From Burkholderia sp. Bp8963 (GTDB taxonomy: Bacteria > Pseudomonadota > Gammaproteobacteria > Burkholderiales > Burkholderiaceae), in contig NZ_QTQP01000007.1 of NCBI RefSeq assembly GCF_003854275.1, positions 1 to 64,000 of the forward strand: a stretch of 64,000 nucleotides of DNA. Direction: 5' to 3'. Shown piece by piece: positions 1 through 8,585 of this stretch (position 1 is the stretch's first letter; every line of letters starts with the position of its first letter). The position numbers were made by a program, and so were the translations under genes. The notes beneath the pieces are model-generated. The model did not search any database. It worked only from the letters and a program-made list of their open reading frames with translations, and was not told where the DNA came from.

Positions 1-70
1 CCGTTCGACTTGCATGTGTAAGGCATGCCGCCAGCGTTCAATCTGAGCCAGGATCAAACTCTTCAGTTCA
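1..70 (-). rRNA. rrs: 16S ribosomal RNA, 5' end only (partial)
   Basis: Read on the minus strand this is the start of bacterial 16S rRNA: the universal 27F primer site (AGAGTTTGATCCTGGCTCAG) lies at about 61-42, followed by the beta-proteobacterial helix-6 leader down to base 1. The gene runs off the left end of the window, so the rest of the rrn operon lies outside. The exact mature 5' end (about 68-70) is estimated by alignment to the E. coli start. Confidence 0.97.
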
Positions 71-247
71 AACCTGTTACTGTTTTCGGTTTCGTTAGAA
101 ACCGGTCGCTCACTCAAAGCTGACAGGTCATATGAATTGCTTCATAAACCTGACTTACTTTAGTGTGAGACTCTTGATACTTTTGCTATCCCGATCCGAG
201 GACCGGGCTCGCTGTCATCAAGCGCCCACACTTATCGGCTGTTAATT

Positions 248-258
248 TTTAAAGAGCA
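248..258 (-). promoter_or_regulatory. rrn boxA antitermination element
   Basis: The minus strand reads TGCTCTTTAAA, nearly the canonical boxA (TGCTCTTTAACA) bound by NusB/S10 for rRNA antitermination. It lies about 180 bases before the mature 16S end and about 50 bases after the predicted transcription start, as expected for an rrn leader. Confidence 0.85.
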
Positions 259-309
259 TTTCTGCGAGAAGGACCGCTTTCTCAGCAGCGCTGCGTTTTC
301 AGCAGCAGA

Positions 310-346
310 GAAACGAGATTATGAACACTGTTTCGCAGTTCGTCAA
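310..346 (-). promoter_or_regulatory. rrn operon sigma70 promoter
   Basis: On the minus strand a -35 TTGACG (346-341) and a -10 CATAAT (323-318) are separated by exactly 17 bases. A start near 310 would give a leader of about 240 nt containing boxA and the stems that RNase III cleaves around 16S. The stretch just upstream (347-370) is A/T-rich compared with its surroundings and may act as an UP element. The rest of 71-525 holds leader and upstream sequence with no gene. Confidence 0.8.
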
Positions 347-525
347 CAACTTTCTTTACTACCTCGTTGCGACTGCGGGGTTCATCTTCCTTGGCCAGCC
401 AAACGTCTAACAAGACATCCGGCCAACTTCGCTTCCCCTCTCCCGCGCCGCGTTGCCGTCAGCGCGAAAGAGGCGTGATTGTAGGCATCCGCCCCCGCCT
501 GCGCAAGCCCTTTATGGAAATATTT

Positions 526-563
526 TGAAAGCCCCCGTGCGCTGGCGCGCACGGGGGCTTTCA
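526..563 (-). terminator. perfect hairpin terminator upstream of rrn
   Basis: Two perfectly complementary 17-base arms (526-542 and 547-563) enclose a 4-base loop. On the minus strand the stem is followed by a T-rich stretch (TTTCAAAATATTTCC). It sits between the end of the esterase gene and the rrn promoter, so it most likely ends the esterase transcript before it reaches the rRNA operon. Confidence 0.75.
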
Positions 564-643
564 GGCAGACGAACGTGGCATCGCTGCCCGCGTGCCAGCT
601 CGCATCCATCTATATATAAGAGGAACGCGTAGCCGCTCGCGCC

Positions 644-1912
644 TCACTTCGCAGCAACAGTCGCCTGCAGCCGCTCGACAGGAACCGCTTCGGCCATCGC
701 CGCATAACCGGCATCGCTCGGATGAATGCCGTCGCCACTGTCGTAGCGGCGTTGCAGAACGCTCGGGCGCGCCGGGTCACGCAGCGCCTGATCGAAATCG
801 ACAACGCCGTCGAACTCCCCGCCGCTCCGGATCCAGCGGTTCACCTCCAGACGGATCGCTTCGCGCCCGGCCGGCAACGCCGCCGGCGTGAGCGTCGCGC
901 CGAATACCTTCACCCCTTGGCGATGCGCAGCGTCGATCAGCCGCCGATAACCGCCGATCAGCGCGTCAGCCGTGACCTGGGTATGCGGATGGTCGCAATC
1001 GAGGCCCGCACGGGGCGGCATCGCCGCGAAGTTGATATCGTTGATGCCGATCAGCAGGATCACCGCCTTCACGCCCGAGCGCGACAGCGCGTCGCGCTCG
1101 AAACGCGACTGCAGCGCAGTGCCGTAGCATGCCGAATCGCTGAGCAGGCGGTTGCCACTGATCCCCAAATTCACGACGCCGAGCGTATCCGCGCCCGATG
1201 TCACCAGCCGGCGCGCGAGCGCGTCCGGCCAGCGGCGATTCCGGTTAAGGCTCGAGCGGAGCCCGTCGGTGATCGAGTCGCCGATCGCCGCCACGCTCGC
1301 CCGCGCGGCCCCGCCCTCGACGGCCAATTCGGTCACCCACGCGTATTGGGTAAAGCGGGTCCGGAACGCGGCGGCGCTCGCGTCCTTCGTGTAGTCACCC
1401 TGCCCCGACACATAATTCAACTGGTTCGACACCCGATGCCAGACCGTCATCTGCTGGCGGGCACCCATATAAATAGATACGGCATACGGCCGGCCAGGCG
1501 TCACGTCGATCGCTACCGAATCGCTCTCGATCTCCTGGCCCGGTGCCAACGTGATCGATGCCTTGCCGCCGAATCGCACCGGCGTCGCCGCGCCGTCCGC
1601 CAGTGCGGCGCCATCGCCCGCCCGAGCGAGACTCGCCGACTCGACGACCAGCGGCGCGCGGCCATAAGCGTTGCTCACACGAATGCGCGCCGCCCGCCCG
1701 GCGACCGTCGGATAGATGACCTGACGCACGGTCCTGCCAGCCACGTCGGGTGCACGATAGAGCGGCGGCGGCGCGGCCAGGTCGGGAATCGGCTGCAACG
1801 CAGTCGCCCATGCGGCGACCCACTCCACCGCGGGCGCGGCCCCGGCGCCAAGCGGCGACAGGAGAACGGACGCGCCCAACGCGACCGCGGCGACACTGCT
1901 TCGAAATGACAT
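644..1912 (-). CDS. secreted SGNH/GDSL-family hydrolase (esterase)
   Basis: The 422-residue protein starts with a signal peptide ([20 protein letters not shown], cut near residue 25). The second half is an SGNH hydrolase domain with all blocks visible: nucleophile block [10 protein letters not shown], GxND block (GINDIN) and the C-terminal catalytic pair in [10 protein letters not shown]. The first half is a beta-rich domain often found in front of this domain in secreted esterases and rhamnogalacturonan-acetylesterase-like proteins. The start at 1912 is preferred over the ATG at 1927 because an AGGA lies 8 bases before it. The gene stands alone, facing the rrn operon. The natural ester or polysaccharide substrate cannot be told from sequence. 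Confidence 0.85.
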   Translation of the reverse strand: MSFRSSVAAVALGASVLLSPLGAGAAPAVEWVAAWATALQPIPDLAAPPPLYRAPDVAGRTVRQVIYPTVAGRAARIRVSNAYGRAPLVVESASLARAGDGAALADGAATPVRFGGKASITLAPGQEIESDSVAIDVTPGRPYAVSIYMGARQQMTVWHRVSNQLNYVSGQGDYTKDASAAAFRTRFTQYAWVTELAVEGGAARASVAAIGDSITDGLRSSLNRNRRWPDALARRLVTSGADTLGVVNLGISGNRLLSDSACYGTALQSRFERDALSRSGVKAVILLIGINDINFAAMPPRAGLDCDHPHTQVTADALIGGYRRLIDAAHRQGVKVFGATLTPAALPAGREAIRLEVNRWIRSGGEFDGVVDFDQALRDPARPSVLQRRYDSGDGIHPSDAGYAAMAEAVPVERLQATVAAK

Positions 1913-2054
1913 CGGCAAAATCCTCATCGGAAAGCGGGCATTGTGCCGCAGAAGCGTGTATGCGCCGCACCGCGGCCGTACCGGCCCCGAAAAACGGCCG
2001 GACCTTGCCCCCCTCGTTTACCCGCGACACACGGCAAATCGCGAAAATAATTTA

Positions 2055-2082
2055 TTAACCGACCGGTCGGTAGGTTTATACT
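2055..2082 (+). promoter_or_regulatory. paaA promoter with PaaR-type palindromic operator
   Basis: A -10 TATACT (2077-2082) and a -35-like TTAACC (2055-2060) are 16 bases apart. The perfect 14-bp palindrome accgaccggtcggt (2058-2071) overlaps the -35 and the spacer, so a bound repressor would block RNA polymerase. The same palindrome type is known in Burkholderia paa promoters as the target of a TetR repressor whose ligand is phenylacetyl-CoA; the TetR gene at 6978-7583 is the likely source. ATG of paaA is 33 bases downstream. Confidence 0.8.
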
Positions 2083-2114
2083 GCGCACACATTCAACCGG
2101 ACGAGAGCCTCGCC

Positions 2115-3113
2115 ATGTACACGCAATCCCTCGACATCCCCGGCAACGTCGCTCCGCTCGACGCCGCAGCCGAGTCGCCCGAGCAGGCGCGGTTCGACGC
2201 GGTCATCGGCGCGGACGGCAAGATCGAGCCGCAGGACTGGATGCCCGACGCCTATCGCAAGACGCTGATCCGCCAGATCTCGCAGCACGCGCACTCGGAA
2301 GTCGTCGGCATGCTGCCGGAAGGCAACTGGATCTCGCGCGCGCCGAGCCTGAAGCGCAAGGCGATCCTGCTCGCGAAGGTGCAGGACGAAGCGGGCCACG
2401 GCCTCTATCTGTATAGCGCCACCGAAACACTCGGCGTGTCGCGCGATGCGCTGATCGACGCACTGCATGCAGGCAAGGCGAAATACTCGAGCATCTTCAA
2501 CTACCCGACACCGACCTGGGCGGATGTCGGCGTGATCGGCTGGCTCGTCGACGGCGCCGCGATCATGAACCAGATCCCGCTGTGCCGCTGCACGTACGGC
2601 CCGTATGCGCGCGCGATGATCCGCGTGTGCAAGGAAGAGTCGTTCCACCAGCGCCAGGGCTTCGATGCGCTGCTGTCGATGATGAAGGGTACTGAAGCGC
2701 AACGCGCGATGGTCCAGCAGTCAGTGGACCGCTGGTGGTGGCCCGTGCTGATGATGTTCGGCCCGAGCGATGCGGACTCCGTGCACAGCAACCAGTCGGC
2801 CAAGTGGGGCATCAAGCGGATCACGAACGACGACCTGCGGCAGAAATTCGTCGATGCGACCGTCGAACAGGCGAAGGTACTCGGCGTCACGCTGCCCGAT
2901 CCCGACCTGAAATGGAACGAGTCGCGTGGCCACTACGACTATGGCGTGATCGACTGGGAGGAATTCTGGCGCGTCGTCAACGGCGATGGCCCATGCAACA
3001 AGGAGCGCCTCGCGACCCGCGTGAAGGCGCACGAAGACGGTGCCTGGGTACGCGAAGCCGCGCTCGCGCACGAAGCGAAGCGCCGCGCCCGCGCCGAACA
3101 ACACGCCGCCTGA
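2115..3113 (+). CDS. paaA: 1,2-phenylacetyl-CoA epoxidase, catalytic subunit PaaA
   Basis: The 332-residue protein is the di-iron monooxygenase subunit of the PaaABCE complex that forms ring-1,2-epoxyphenylacetyl-CoA from phenylacetyl-CoA. It is a ferritin-like fold with two visible iron-ligand motifs, DEAGH near residue 95 and CKEESFH near residue 175, and the length matches the family (about 310-330). The ATG at 2115 was chosen because it follows the mapped promoter and the residues before it are not family-like. It is the first gene of paaABCDE and is separated from paaB by an unusually long 109-bp gap that holds two hairpins. Confidence 0.96.
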   Translation: MYTQSLDIPGNVAPLDAAAESPEQARFDAVIGADGKIEPQDWMPDAYRKTLIRQISQHAHSEVVGMLPEGNWISRAPSLKRKAILLAKVQDEAGHGLYLYSATETLGVSRDALIDALHAGKAKYSSIFNYPTPTWADVGVIGWLVDGAAIMNQIPLCRCTYGPYARAMIRVCKEESFHQRQGFDALLSMMKGTEAQRAMVQQSVDRWWWPVLMMFGPSDADSVHSNQSAKWGIKRITNDDLRQKFVDATVEQAKVLGVTLPDPDLKWNESRGHYDYGVIDWEEFWRVVNGDGPCNKERLATRVKAHEDGAWVREAALAHEAKRRARAEQHAA

Positions 3114-3145
3114 GCGGCACGCGCCGGCGGCGTGTTGTTCGGCGC
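3091..3145 (+). repeat. perfect 20-bp inverted repeat spanning the paaA stop codon
   Basis: Bases 3091-3110 (the last coding bases of paaA) and 3126-3145 are exact reverse complements, with a 15-base loop that contains the paaA stop. No T run follows, so it is not a classic terminator. In mRNA it would form a very stable stem that could protect the paaA 3' end or reduce read-through into paaB. Confidence 0.7.
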
Positions 3146-3172
3146 CGGCATTTATCGAATTCAGCATTGCAT

Positions 3173-3213
3173 GGGGCCAGAGTAAGCGCTGAAGCGCCGG
3201 CTCTGCTCGACAG
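3173..3213 (+). repeat. hairpin leader element just before the paaB ribosome binding site
   Basis: The sequence reads GGCCAGAGTAAGCGCTGAAG then GCGCCGGCTCTGCTCGACAG. Stem pairs are CAGAG/CTCTG (3178-3182 with 3201-3205) and GCGCT/AGCGC around a short loop. The same element, in a duplicated form, stands directly before the hpd ribosome binding site (9264-9352). The paaB Shine-Dalgarno begins immediately after it. Confidence 0.6.
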
Positions 3214-3222
3214 GAGAGAGTG

Positions 3223-3507
3223 ATGAACAAGGAATGGCCGATTTGGGAAGTGTTCGTGCGCAGCAAGCAGGGCCTCGATCACAAGCATTGCGGTAGCCTG
3301 CACGCGGCCGACGCGTCGATGGCGCTGCGCATGGCACGCGACGTCTACACGCGCCGCCAGGAAGGCGTGAGCATCTGGGTGGTGCCGTCGGCGGCGATCA
3401 CCGCGTCGGATCCGAACGAAAAGGCCGAGCTGTTCGAGCCGGCGGGCGACAAGATCTACCGTCACCCGACGTTCTATACGCTGCCCGACGAAGTCAACCA
3501 CATGTAA
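3223..3507 (+). CDS. paaB: 1,2-phenylacetyl-CoA epoxidase subunit PaaB
   Basis: The 94-residue protein begins MNKEWPIWEVFVRSKQGLDH and matches the small PaaB subunit (about 95 residues), which is needed for assembly and activity of the PaaABCE monooxygenase and has no cofactor of its own. The ATG at 3223 is preferred to the overlapping GTG at 3220 because AGGAGAGAG ends 3 bases before it and other PaaB proteins start with a single Met-Asn/Ser. It is followed by paaC after only 10 bases, so paaBCDE look tightly coupled while paaA is set apart. Confidence 0.95.
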   Translation: MNKEWPIWEVFVRSKQGLDHKHCGSLHAADASMALRMARDVYTRRQEGVSIWVVPSAAITASDPNEKAELFEPAGDKIYRHPTFYTLPDEVNHM

Positions 3508-3517
3508 CGCCCGCGCC

Positions 3518-4321
3518 ATGACGATTACGCCCGAACATCTCTCCTACGTGCTGCGCCTCGCGGATAACGCGCTGATCCTCGGTCAGCGCAACGCCGAATG
3601 GTGCGGCCACGGCCCGGTTCTCGAAGAAGACATCGCGCTGACGAACATGAGCCTCGACCTCATCGGCCAGGCGCGCATGCTGTACACGCACGCGGCCGGA
3701 CTCGAGCGCCAGATCAACGGCGCGGCGAAGACCGAGGACGACTACGCGTACTTCCGCACCGAGCGCGAGTTCGCGAACTTCACGCTCGCCGAGCTGCCGC
3801 ATTACGGCCCGGTGTCCGGCAACGCGCACGCCGACAAGGACTACGCGGTGACGATCGTGCGCAACTTCCTGTACACGACGCTGATGCTGCACGTGTGGAC
3901 CGCGCTCGAAACGTCGGCCGACGAGACGCTTGCCGCGATTGCCGCGAAATCGGTGAAGGAAACCCGCTATCACGTGCATCACGCACGCGAATGGCTCGTG
4001 CGCCTCGGCGACGGCACCGACGAATCGCATCGCCGCGCGCAGGCTGCGCTCGACTACCTGATCCCGTACACGCGCGAATTCTTCGCAGCGGACCAGGTCG
4101 ACGACGCAATCGCCGCGCTGGGCATCGGCCCGGCGCCGGCATCGCTCGAAGCCGCATGGCGCGCTGACGTCGACGACGCGCTCGCCGAGGCCACGCTTGC
4201 GCTGCCGGCCCCCGTGAAGCACGTCACGACCGGCAAGCAGGGCGAGCATTCGGAGCACATGGGCTACCTGCTCGCCGAACTGCAGAGCCTCGCGCGCCAG
4301 CACCCCGGCGCGACCTGGTAA
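3518..4321 (+). CDS. paaC: 1,2-phenylacetyl-CoA epoxidase structural subunit PaaC
   Basis: The 267-residue PaaC is a ferritin-like helical protein that pairs with PaaA to form the (PaaAC)2 core of the epoxidase. Typical stretches are TNMSLDLIGQARMLYTHAAG near residue 50 and the ETRYHVHHAREW helix near residue 150. The protein lacks the complete iron-binding set of PaaA, as expected for the structural partner. The gene lies 10 bases after paaB and 25 bases before paaD. Confidence 0.95.
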   Translation: MTITPEHLSYVLRLADNALILGQRNAEWCGHGPVLEEDIALTNMSLDLIGQARMLYTHAAGLERQINGAAKTEDDYAYFRTEREFANFTLAELPHYGPVSGNAHADKDYAVTIVRNFLYTTLMLHVWTALETSADETLAAIAAKSVKETRYHVHHAREWLVRLGDGTDESHRRAQAALDYLIPYTREFFAADQVDDAIAALGIGPAPASLEAAWRADVDDALAEATLALPAPVKHVTTGKQGEHSEHMGYLLAELQSLARQHPGATW

Positions 4322-4346
4322 CGCACCGACTCACCGGAGCTCCACG

Positions 4347-4904
4347 ATGTCCGTCCCGACCGCCGCGCGCTGCGCGACCGCCTCGCACCACGCCGATCCG
4401 CTGCTCGCGCGCGCGTGGGAAGTACTGGAAACCGTGCCCGACCCGGAAATCCCCGTCGTGTCGATCCGCGAGCTGGGCATCCTGCGCGACGTCCGGCGCG
4501 CGGACGACGGGCTGCTCGAGGTCGTGATCACGCCGACCTACTCGGGCTGCCCGGCGATGTCGCAGATCGCCGAGGACATTGCGGCCGCGATGCAGCAGGC
4601 CGACCTGCCGCCGCACCGCGTCGAGACCGTGCTCGCGCCCGCGTGGACGACCGACTGGATCACGCAGGAAGCGCGCGACAAGCTGCGCGCGTACGGCATC
4701 GCGCCGCCGGTCGGCCAGTGCGGCAGCGCCGCGCCGCGCGAGAACGTCGTGCGCTTCGTGCCGCGGCCGGTCGCGGCGCCTGTCTGTCCGCGCTGCGGCT
4801 CCGCGGCCACCGAGCGCCTCGCTCAATTCGCGTCCACGGCCTGCAAGGCGCTGTATCGCTGCGTCGACTGCCGCGAGCCCTTCGACTACTTCAAACCTTA
4901 CTGA
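4347..4904 (+). CDS. paaD: phenylacetate degradation protein PaaD (MIP18/SufT-like Fe-S maturation factor)
   Basis: The 185-residue protein starts with a MIP18-like domain (about 20-115) with the family block VPDPEIPVVSIRELGILRDV and the TPTYSGCPAM motif holding the conserved cysteine. The C-terminal part is a zinc ribbon with two CxxC pairs (CPRCGS near 150 and CVDC near 173). PaaD is not part of the purified epoxidase; it is thought to mature the Fe-S or di-iron centre. The gene lies 6 bases before paaE, whose product carries the [2Fe-2S] cluster. Confidence 0.93.
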   Translation: MSVPTAARCATASHHADPLLARAWEVLETVPDPEIPVVSIRELGILRDVRRADDGLLEVVITPTYSGCPAMSQIAEDIAAAMQQADLPPHRVETVLAPAWTTDWITQEARDKLRAYGIAPPVGQCGSAAPRENVVRFVPRPVAAPVCPRCGSAATERLAQFASTACKALYRCVDCREPFDYFKPY

Positions 4905-4910
4905 GCTGAT

Positions 4911-5999
4911 ATGGCGACCCCGCAATTCCATCCGCTGCGTATCCGCGACGTGCGGCCCGAGACCGCCGACGCCGTGACCGTCTCGTTCGAGATCCCACCT
5001 GAGCTGCGCGACGCATACCGCTTCACGCAAGGCCAGTTCGTCACGCTGAAAACCCATATCGACGGCGAAGAGACGCGCCGCTCGTATTCGATCTGCGTCG
5101 GCACGACCGACTACGACCGCGACGGCGAGCTGCGCATCGGGATCAAACGCGTGCGCGGCGGCCGCTTCTCGAACTTCGCGTTCGATACGCTGAAGCCGGG
5201 CCACACGATCGACGTGATGACGCCGGACGGCCGTTTCTTCACGCATCTGAACGCGGAGCACGGCAAGCAGTACGTCGCGTTCTCCGGCGGCTCCGGGATC
5301 ACGCCGGTGCTCGCGATCGTCAAGACGACGCTCGAACTCGAGCCGTGCAGCACGTTCACGCTGATCTACGGGAACCGCAGCGTCGACGCGATCATGTTCG
5401 CGGAGGAGCTCGAGGACCTGAAGAACCGCTACATGAACCGCTTCGTGCTGTATCACGTGCTGTCGGACGACCTGCAGGACGTCGAGCTGTTCAACGGCGT
5501 GCTCGACCAGGCGAAGTGCGCGGCGTTCCTCGACACGCTGGTGCCGGCCGACTCGATCGACGAAGCGTTCATCTGCGGCCCCGCGCCGATGATGGACGCG
5601 GCGGAGGCCGCACTGAAGGCAGCCGGCGTGCCGCAGGCGAAAGTCCATGTCGAGCGCTTCGGCTCGCCGCTGCCGCAGGCCGGCGTGCCGGTCGTCGAGA
5701 TCACCGACGCGACGCCCGCCGCCGACCTCGAAGTCGTCCTCGACGGCAAGAAGCGCAAGCTGCGCCTGCCGTACGAAGGCGTGAGCCTGCTCGACGTCGG
5801 CCTGCGCGCCGGCCTCGCGCTGCCGTACGCGTGCAAGGGCGGCGTGTGCTGCACGTGCCGCGCGAAGGTGCTCGAAGGCGAAGTGCGGATGGAAAAAAAC
5901 TACACGCTCGAGGAGCAGGAGGTGAAGGACGGTTTCGTGCTCACCTGCCAGTGCCACCCGGTCAGCGACAAGGTCGTGGTGAGCTACGACGAGCGTTGA
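4911..5999 (+). CDS. paaE: 1,2-phenylacetyl-CoA epoxidase reductase subunit PaaE
   Basis: The 362-residue protein passes electrons from NADPH to the PaaAC di-iron centre. It has a ferredoxin-reductase fold: FAD site RSYSICVG (near residue 58), nucleotide site SGGSGITPVLAIV (near 125), and a C-terminal plant-type [2Fe-2S] domain with ACKGGVCCTCRAKVLEGE (cysteines near 307, 312 and 315) and a last cysteine in LTCQC near 345. It is the last gene of the epoxidase operon; a hairpin with a T run follows 83 bases later. Confidence 0.95.
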   Translation: MATPQFHPLRIRDVRPETADAVTVSFEIPPELRDAYRFTQGQFVTLKTHIDGEETRRSYSICVGTTDYDRDGELRIGIKRVRGGRFSNFAFDTLKPGHTIDVMTPDGRFFTHLNAEHGKQYVAFSGGSGITPVLAIVKTTLELEPCSTFTLIYGNRSVDAIMFAEELEDLKNRYMNRFVLYHVLSDDLQDVELFNGVLDQAKCAAFLDTLVPADSIDEAFICGPAPMMDAAEAALKAAGVPQAKVHVERFGSPLPQAGVPVVEITDATPAADLEVVLDGKKRKLRLPYEGVSLLDVGLRAGLALPYACKGGVCCTCRAKVLEGEVRMEKNYTLEEQEVKDGFVLTCQCHPVSDKVVVSYDER

Positions 6000-6082
6000 G
6001 CGGCACCCCGCCGGGCGTCACGCTGCCCGGCGCCGGCCCGCCGAACGGTTTCTCGCGTCACACATCTCGCTTACACTAGGGG

Positions 6083-6133
6083 CCGCCCGCCGGCTGGACC
6101 ACGCAAGGTCCGGCCGGCCGGCGGTTTTCTTTT
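6083..6133 (+). terminator. strong hairpin with T run between paaE and the DUF1835 gene
   Basis: Arms 6083-6100 and 6107-6124 pair over 18 positions with one mismatch and one G-U, with a 6-base loop, followed by TTTTCTTTT (6125-6133). It ends only 15 bases before the next start codon. A possible -10 TACACT lies at 6072-6077, just before the hairpin, so it may serve either as the paaE terminator or as an attenuator in the leader of the DUF1835-paaR unit. Confidence 0.8.
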
Positions 6134-6148
6134 GTTGACGACAGGCCG

Positions 6149-6961
6149 ATGAGTACCATTCACGTGATTCAGGGCGGCACCGCCGCCGCGTCGCTTAGCG
6201 AGGCGCTCGCGGAAACCGGACGCGACGAGCGCGTCGTCGGATTGCTCGACGACCTGGCCGTCGGGCCGCTCAAAGGCGTCGACGAGACGCCGGATGCCCG
6301 CGCCGCGTTCTGGCAGCGCGTGCTCGGCGACCCGATTCCCGACTGGAAAGCGGAAGCCGAACGCGAATTTGCGCGCCTCGACCTGCTTGCGATGGATACC
6401 GGCCAGGTGGTCGTCTGGCACGCGCCGAGCGTCGGCGACAAGCTGCTGCTGCGCCGTGTCGCGTACCATCTGCGCAACGTGCCGCAGCGCCTGAACGAGG
6501 TCCGGCTGTCGGACGCCGATCTCGGCGCGGGCTCACCGCGCGCCGACCGCGCTTGCGTGACCAGCATGTTCTCGCCGGCTCAACTGCGCGCGAAACTGCC
6601 AGAAGCCGCGCCGATCTCGGTGCTGCGCATCGGCCGTCTCGCACTCGAATGGCAGGAAGCCAAGCACCTGGACGCCGAACTCCGCTACTGGGTCAGCAAT
6701 ACGATCAAGAGCGGCCACTACGACGACCTCGACACGCGCATCCTGGCGCGGCTTCAGGACGACTGGACGCACGTCGCGACCGTCGTCGGCTCCGTGATCG
6801 GCGAAATCGAGCACGGCAGCCTGTTCGTCGGCGACCAGATCGCGTTCTGGCGCTGCCGCGAACTTGCGGCGGCCGGCCGTCTCGAGATGCGCGGCGACAC
6901 CCACTCCGACCTTCGATCCGCCGAAGTGCGCGCGGCCCGCGCCGCCGCCCCTCACCGCTAA
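6149..6961 (+). CDS. DUF1835 domain protein
   Basis: The 270-residue soluble protein starts with the DUF1835 domain (MSTIHVIQGGTAAASLSEAL, then DDLAVGPLKG near residue 32), and the second half resembles the DUF3658 partner domain. No enzyme function is established for this family. In this position it sits between paaE and the TetR regulator, only 16 bases before the latter, so the two are probably co-transcribed. No signal peptide or membrane segment is visible. A role connected to phenylacetate is suggested only by neighbourhood. Confidence 0.75.
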   Translation: MSTIHVIQGGTAAASLSEALAETGRDERVVGLLDDLAVGPLKGVDETPDARAAFWQRVLGDPIPDWKAEAEREFARLDLLAMDTGQVVVWHAPSVGDKLLLRRVAYHLRNVPQRLNEVRLSDADLGAGSPRADRACVTSMFSPAQLRAKLPEAAPISVLRIGRLALEWQEAKHLDAELRYWVSNTIKSGHYDDLDTRILARLQDDWTHVATVVGSVIGEIEHGSLFVGDQIAFWRCRELAAAGRLEMRGDTHSDLRSAEVRAARAAAPHR

Positions 6962-6977
6962 TCCCCCGCATTCGACC

Positions 6978-7583
6978 ATGGCCCGCACCCGAGCCCCCGA
7001 TCATGAATCCCAGCGCGAGCAGATCCTCGATCTCGCCGCCGAAAAATTCGCTCAGACGAGCTACCCGAGCACGTCGATGTCCGACCTCGCGACCGCGAGC
7101 GGCACGTCGAAGGCGCGCCTCTATCACTATTACGAGAGCAAGGAAGCAATCCTGTTCGATCTGCTCGACCGCTACACGAAACGGTTGATGCTGATCATCG
7201 CCGAGGTCGAAGGCAGCAGCCAGCGGCGCGGCCTCACCGAGCGCGAGGCGTTCGCGGAGCTCGTGCGCGCGTTCCTCATCGAATACGAGACGTCACACAG
7301 CCGCCACGTCGCGCTGCTCAACGACGTGAAGTACCTCGAGGACGCGCAGCGAGAGATCGTGCTCGACCGCCAGCGCGACGTCGTCGCGGCCTTCGCGCGC
7401 CAGCTCGCGCGCGCGTTTCCGGACCGCATCTCGAAGGAAAACCAGACGTCGGTGACGATGATGGTGTTCGGGATGATCAACTGGACCTTCACCTGGCTCA
7501 AGCCGGGCGGACGCCTCGGCTACCGCGACTTCGCCGAGCAGGTGATCGACATGATCGAGCGCGGGCTGTCTTCGCCGGCCTGA
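6978..7583 (+). CDS. paaR: TetR-family regulator, probable phenylacetate repressor PaaR
   Basis: The 201-residue protein has an N-terminal TetR helix-turn-helix (residues about 10-60, with MSDLATASGTSKARLYHYYE as recognition region) and a ligand-binding C-terminal domain ending in a helix with FGMINWTFTWLKPGG. This type of TetR gene near paaABCDE in Burkholderia codes for PaaR, released from DNA by phenylacetyl-CoA. The 14-bp palindrome in the paaA promoter is the expected target. The assignment rests on family, position and operator; direct binding is inferred. Confidence 0.82.
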   Translation: MARTRAPDHESQREQILDLAAEKFAQTSYPSTSMSDLATASGTSKARLYHYYESKEAILFDLLDRYTKRLMLIIAEVEGSSQRRGLTEREAFAELVRAFLIEYETSHSRHVALLNDVKYLEDAQREIVLDRQRDVVAAFARQLARAFPDRISKENQTSVTMMVFGMINWTFTWLKPGGRLGYRDFAEQVIDMIERGLSSPA

Positions 7584-7817
7584 TTGCGGCGAAGCAGCAC
7601 GCGTTGCGCAACGGACACACTACGTCCGCCTGCCACACATTTTGTACGACCAATTTTAAAACTGCTTAAAATCAATGACTTGCGTGTTAAGTTAAGCGTA
7701 TCTAGAATTTACCCTCGAAATCGCATTCGGGTTTTCCCCAATCCGGAAGCCGCCAGTCGGGTACAATGCTGTTGCATTGCACAACCCGCTGTACGGTCAC
7801 ACATTGAGGAACCCACG

Positions 7818-8465
7818 ATGAACACGCAATTCCACGACGCTGCCGATGTCGTCGGCACCGCCGGTAGTGCGCCGGTTCTCGTCAGGGAACTGGCTTCCAA
7901 AGACCGTGAGCAGATGCTCACTCACTTTCTCTCGCTCGACGAAGAGGACCGCCTGCTGCGCTTCGGCCAGCTGGTGCCCGACCACGTGATCGAGAACTAC
8001 GTCCGCACGATCGACTTCGGCCGCGACACCGTGTTCGGTGTGTTCAATCGCGAGCTCGAGCTGATCGGTGTCGGCCATCTGGCCTACCTGCCCGCGGAAG
8101 GCGACAAGCGCACCGCCGAATTCGGCGTGTCGGTGCTCGAAAGCGCGCGCGGCTGCGGCGTCGGCACGAAGCTGTTCGAGCGCGCGGCGATCCGCAGCCG
8201 CAATACGCACGTGACGGTGCTGTACATGCATTTCCTGTCGCGCAACGCGACGATGATGCACATCGCGAAGAAATCCGGCATGCGGATCGAGTACGCGTAT
8301 GGCGAAGCCGATGCGTACCTGTCGCTGCCGCCTGCCGACCACTCGACGATCATCGCCGAGATGATGCAGGAGCAGGCCGCGGTGTTCGACTATGCGATGA
8401 AGCGCCAGGCGCGCCGCACGTCCAAGTTCATCGAATCGCTGATGCCCGTCGCGCTGACGGCCTGA
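7818..8465 (+). CDS. GNAT-family N-acetyltransferase
   Basis: The 215-residue protein has a single GNAT domain: the acetyl-CoA loop is in ESARGCGVGTKLFERAAIRS near residue 105, after beta strand TAEFGVSVL. The ATG at 7818 follows TTGAGGA. It is a lone gene; the 234-bp upstream region has a -10-like TACAAT (7762-7767). The substrate is unknown; similar stand-alone GNATs in Burkholderia are also uncharacterised. The C-terminal 40 residues after LSLPPADHS form a helical tail outside the usual GNAT core. Confidence 0.82.
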   Translation: MNTQFHDAADVVGTAGSAPVLVRELASKDREQMLTHFLSLDEEDRLLRFGQLVPDHVIENYVRTIDFGRDTVFGVFNRELELIGVGHLAYLPAEGDKRTAEFGVSVLESARGCGVGTKLFERAAIRSRNTHVTVLYMHFLSRNATMMHIAKKSGMRIEYAYGEADAYLSLPPADHSTIIAEMMQEQAAVFDYAMKRQARRTSKFIESLMPVALTA

Positions 8466-8585
8466 CGCCAGTCGATCGGGCCGCGTTCGCCCGGGCCACG
8501 CGCCCGCGCGGCGCGCCCGGTTCGTTCGCGGGACCGCCCGCGCAATCCCGATCGCCGATCCCGCCGCCCGACGCCGAGTCGCGCG

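Noticed and set aside
3091-3145. Classical terminator after paaA
   Set aside because: The stem is perfect but is followed by CGGCATTTATCG without a T tract, and paaBCDE need transcription from the same promoter.
4224-5957. 577-codon open frame antisense to paaD/paaE
   Set aside because: Arg/Val/His-rich shadow of the paa genes, crossing a gene boundary; no known domain.
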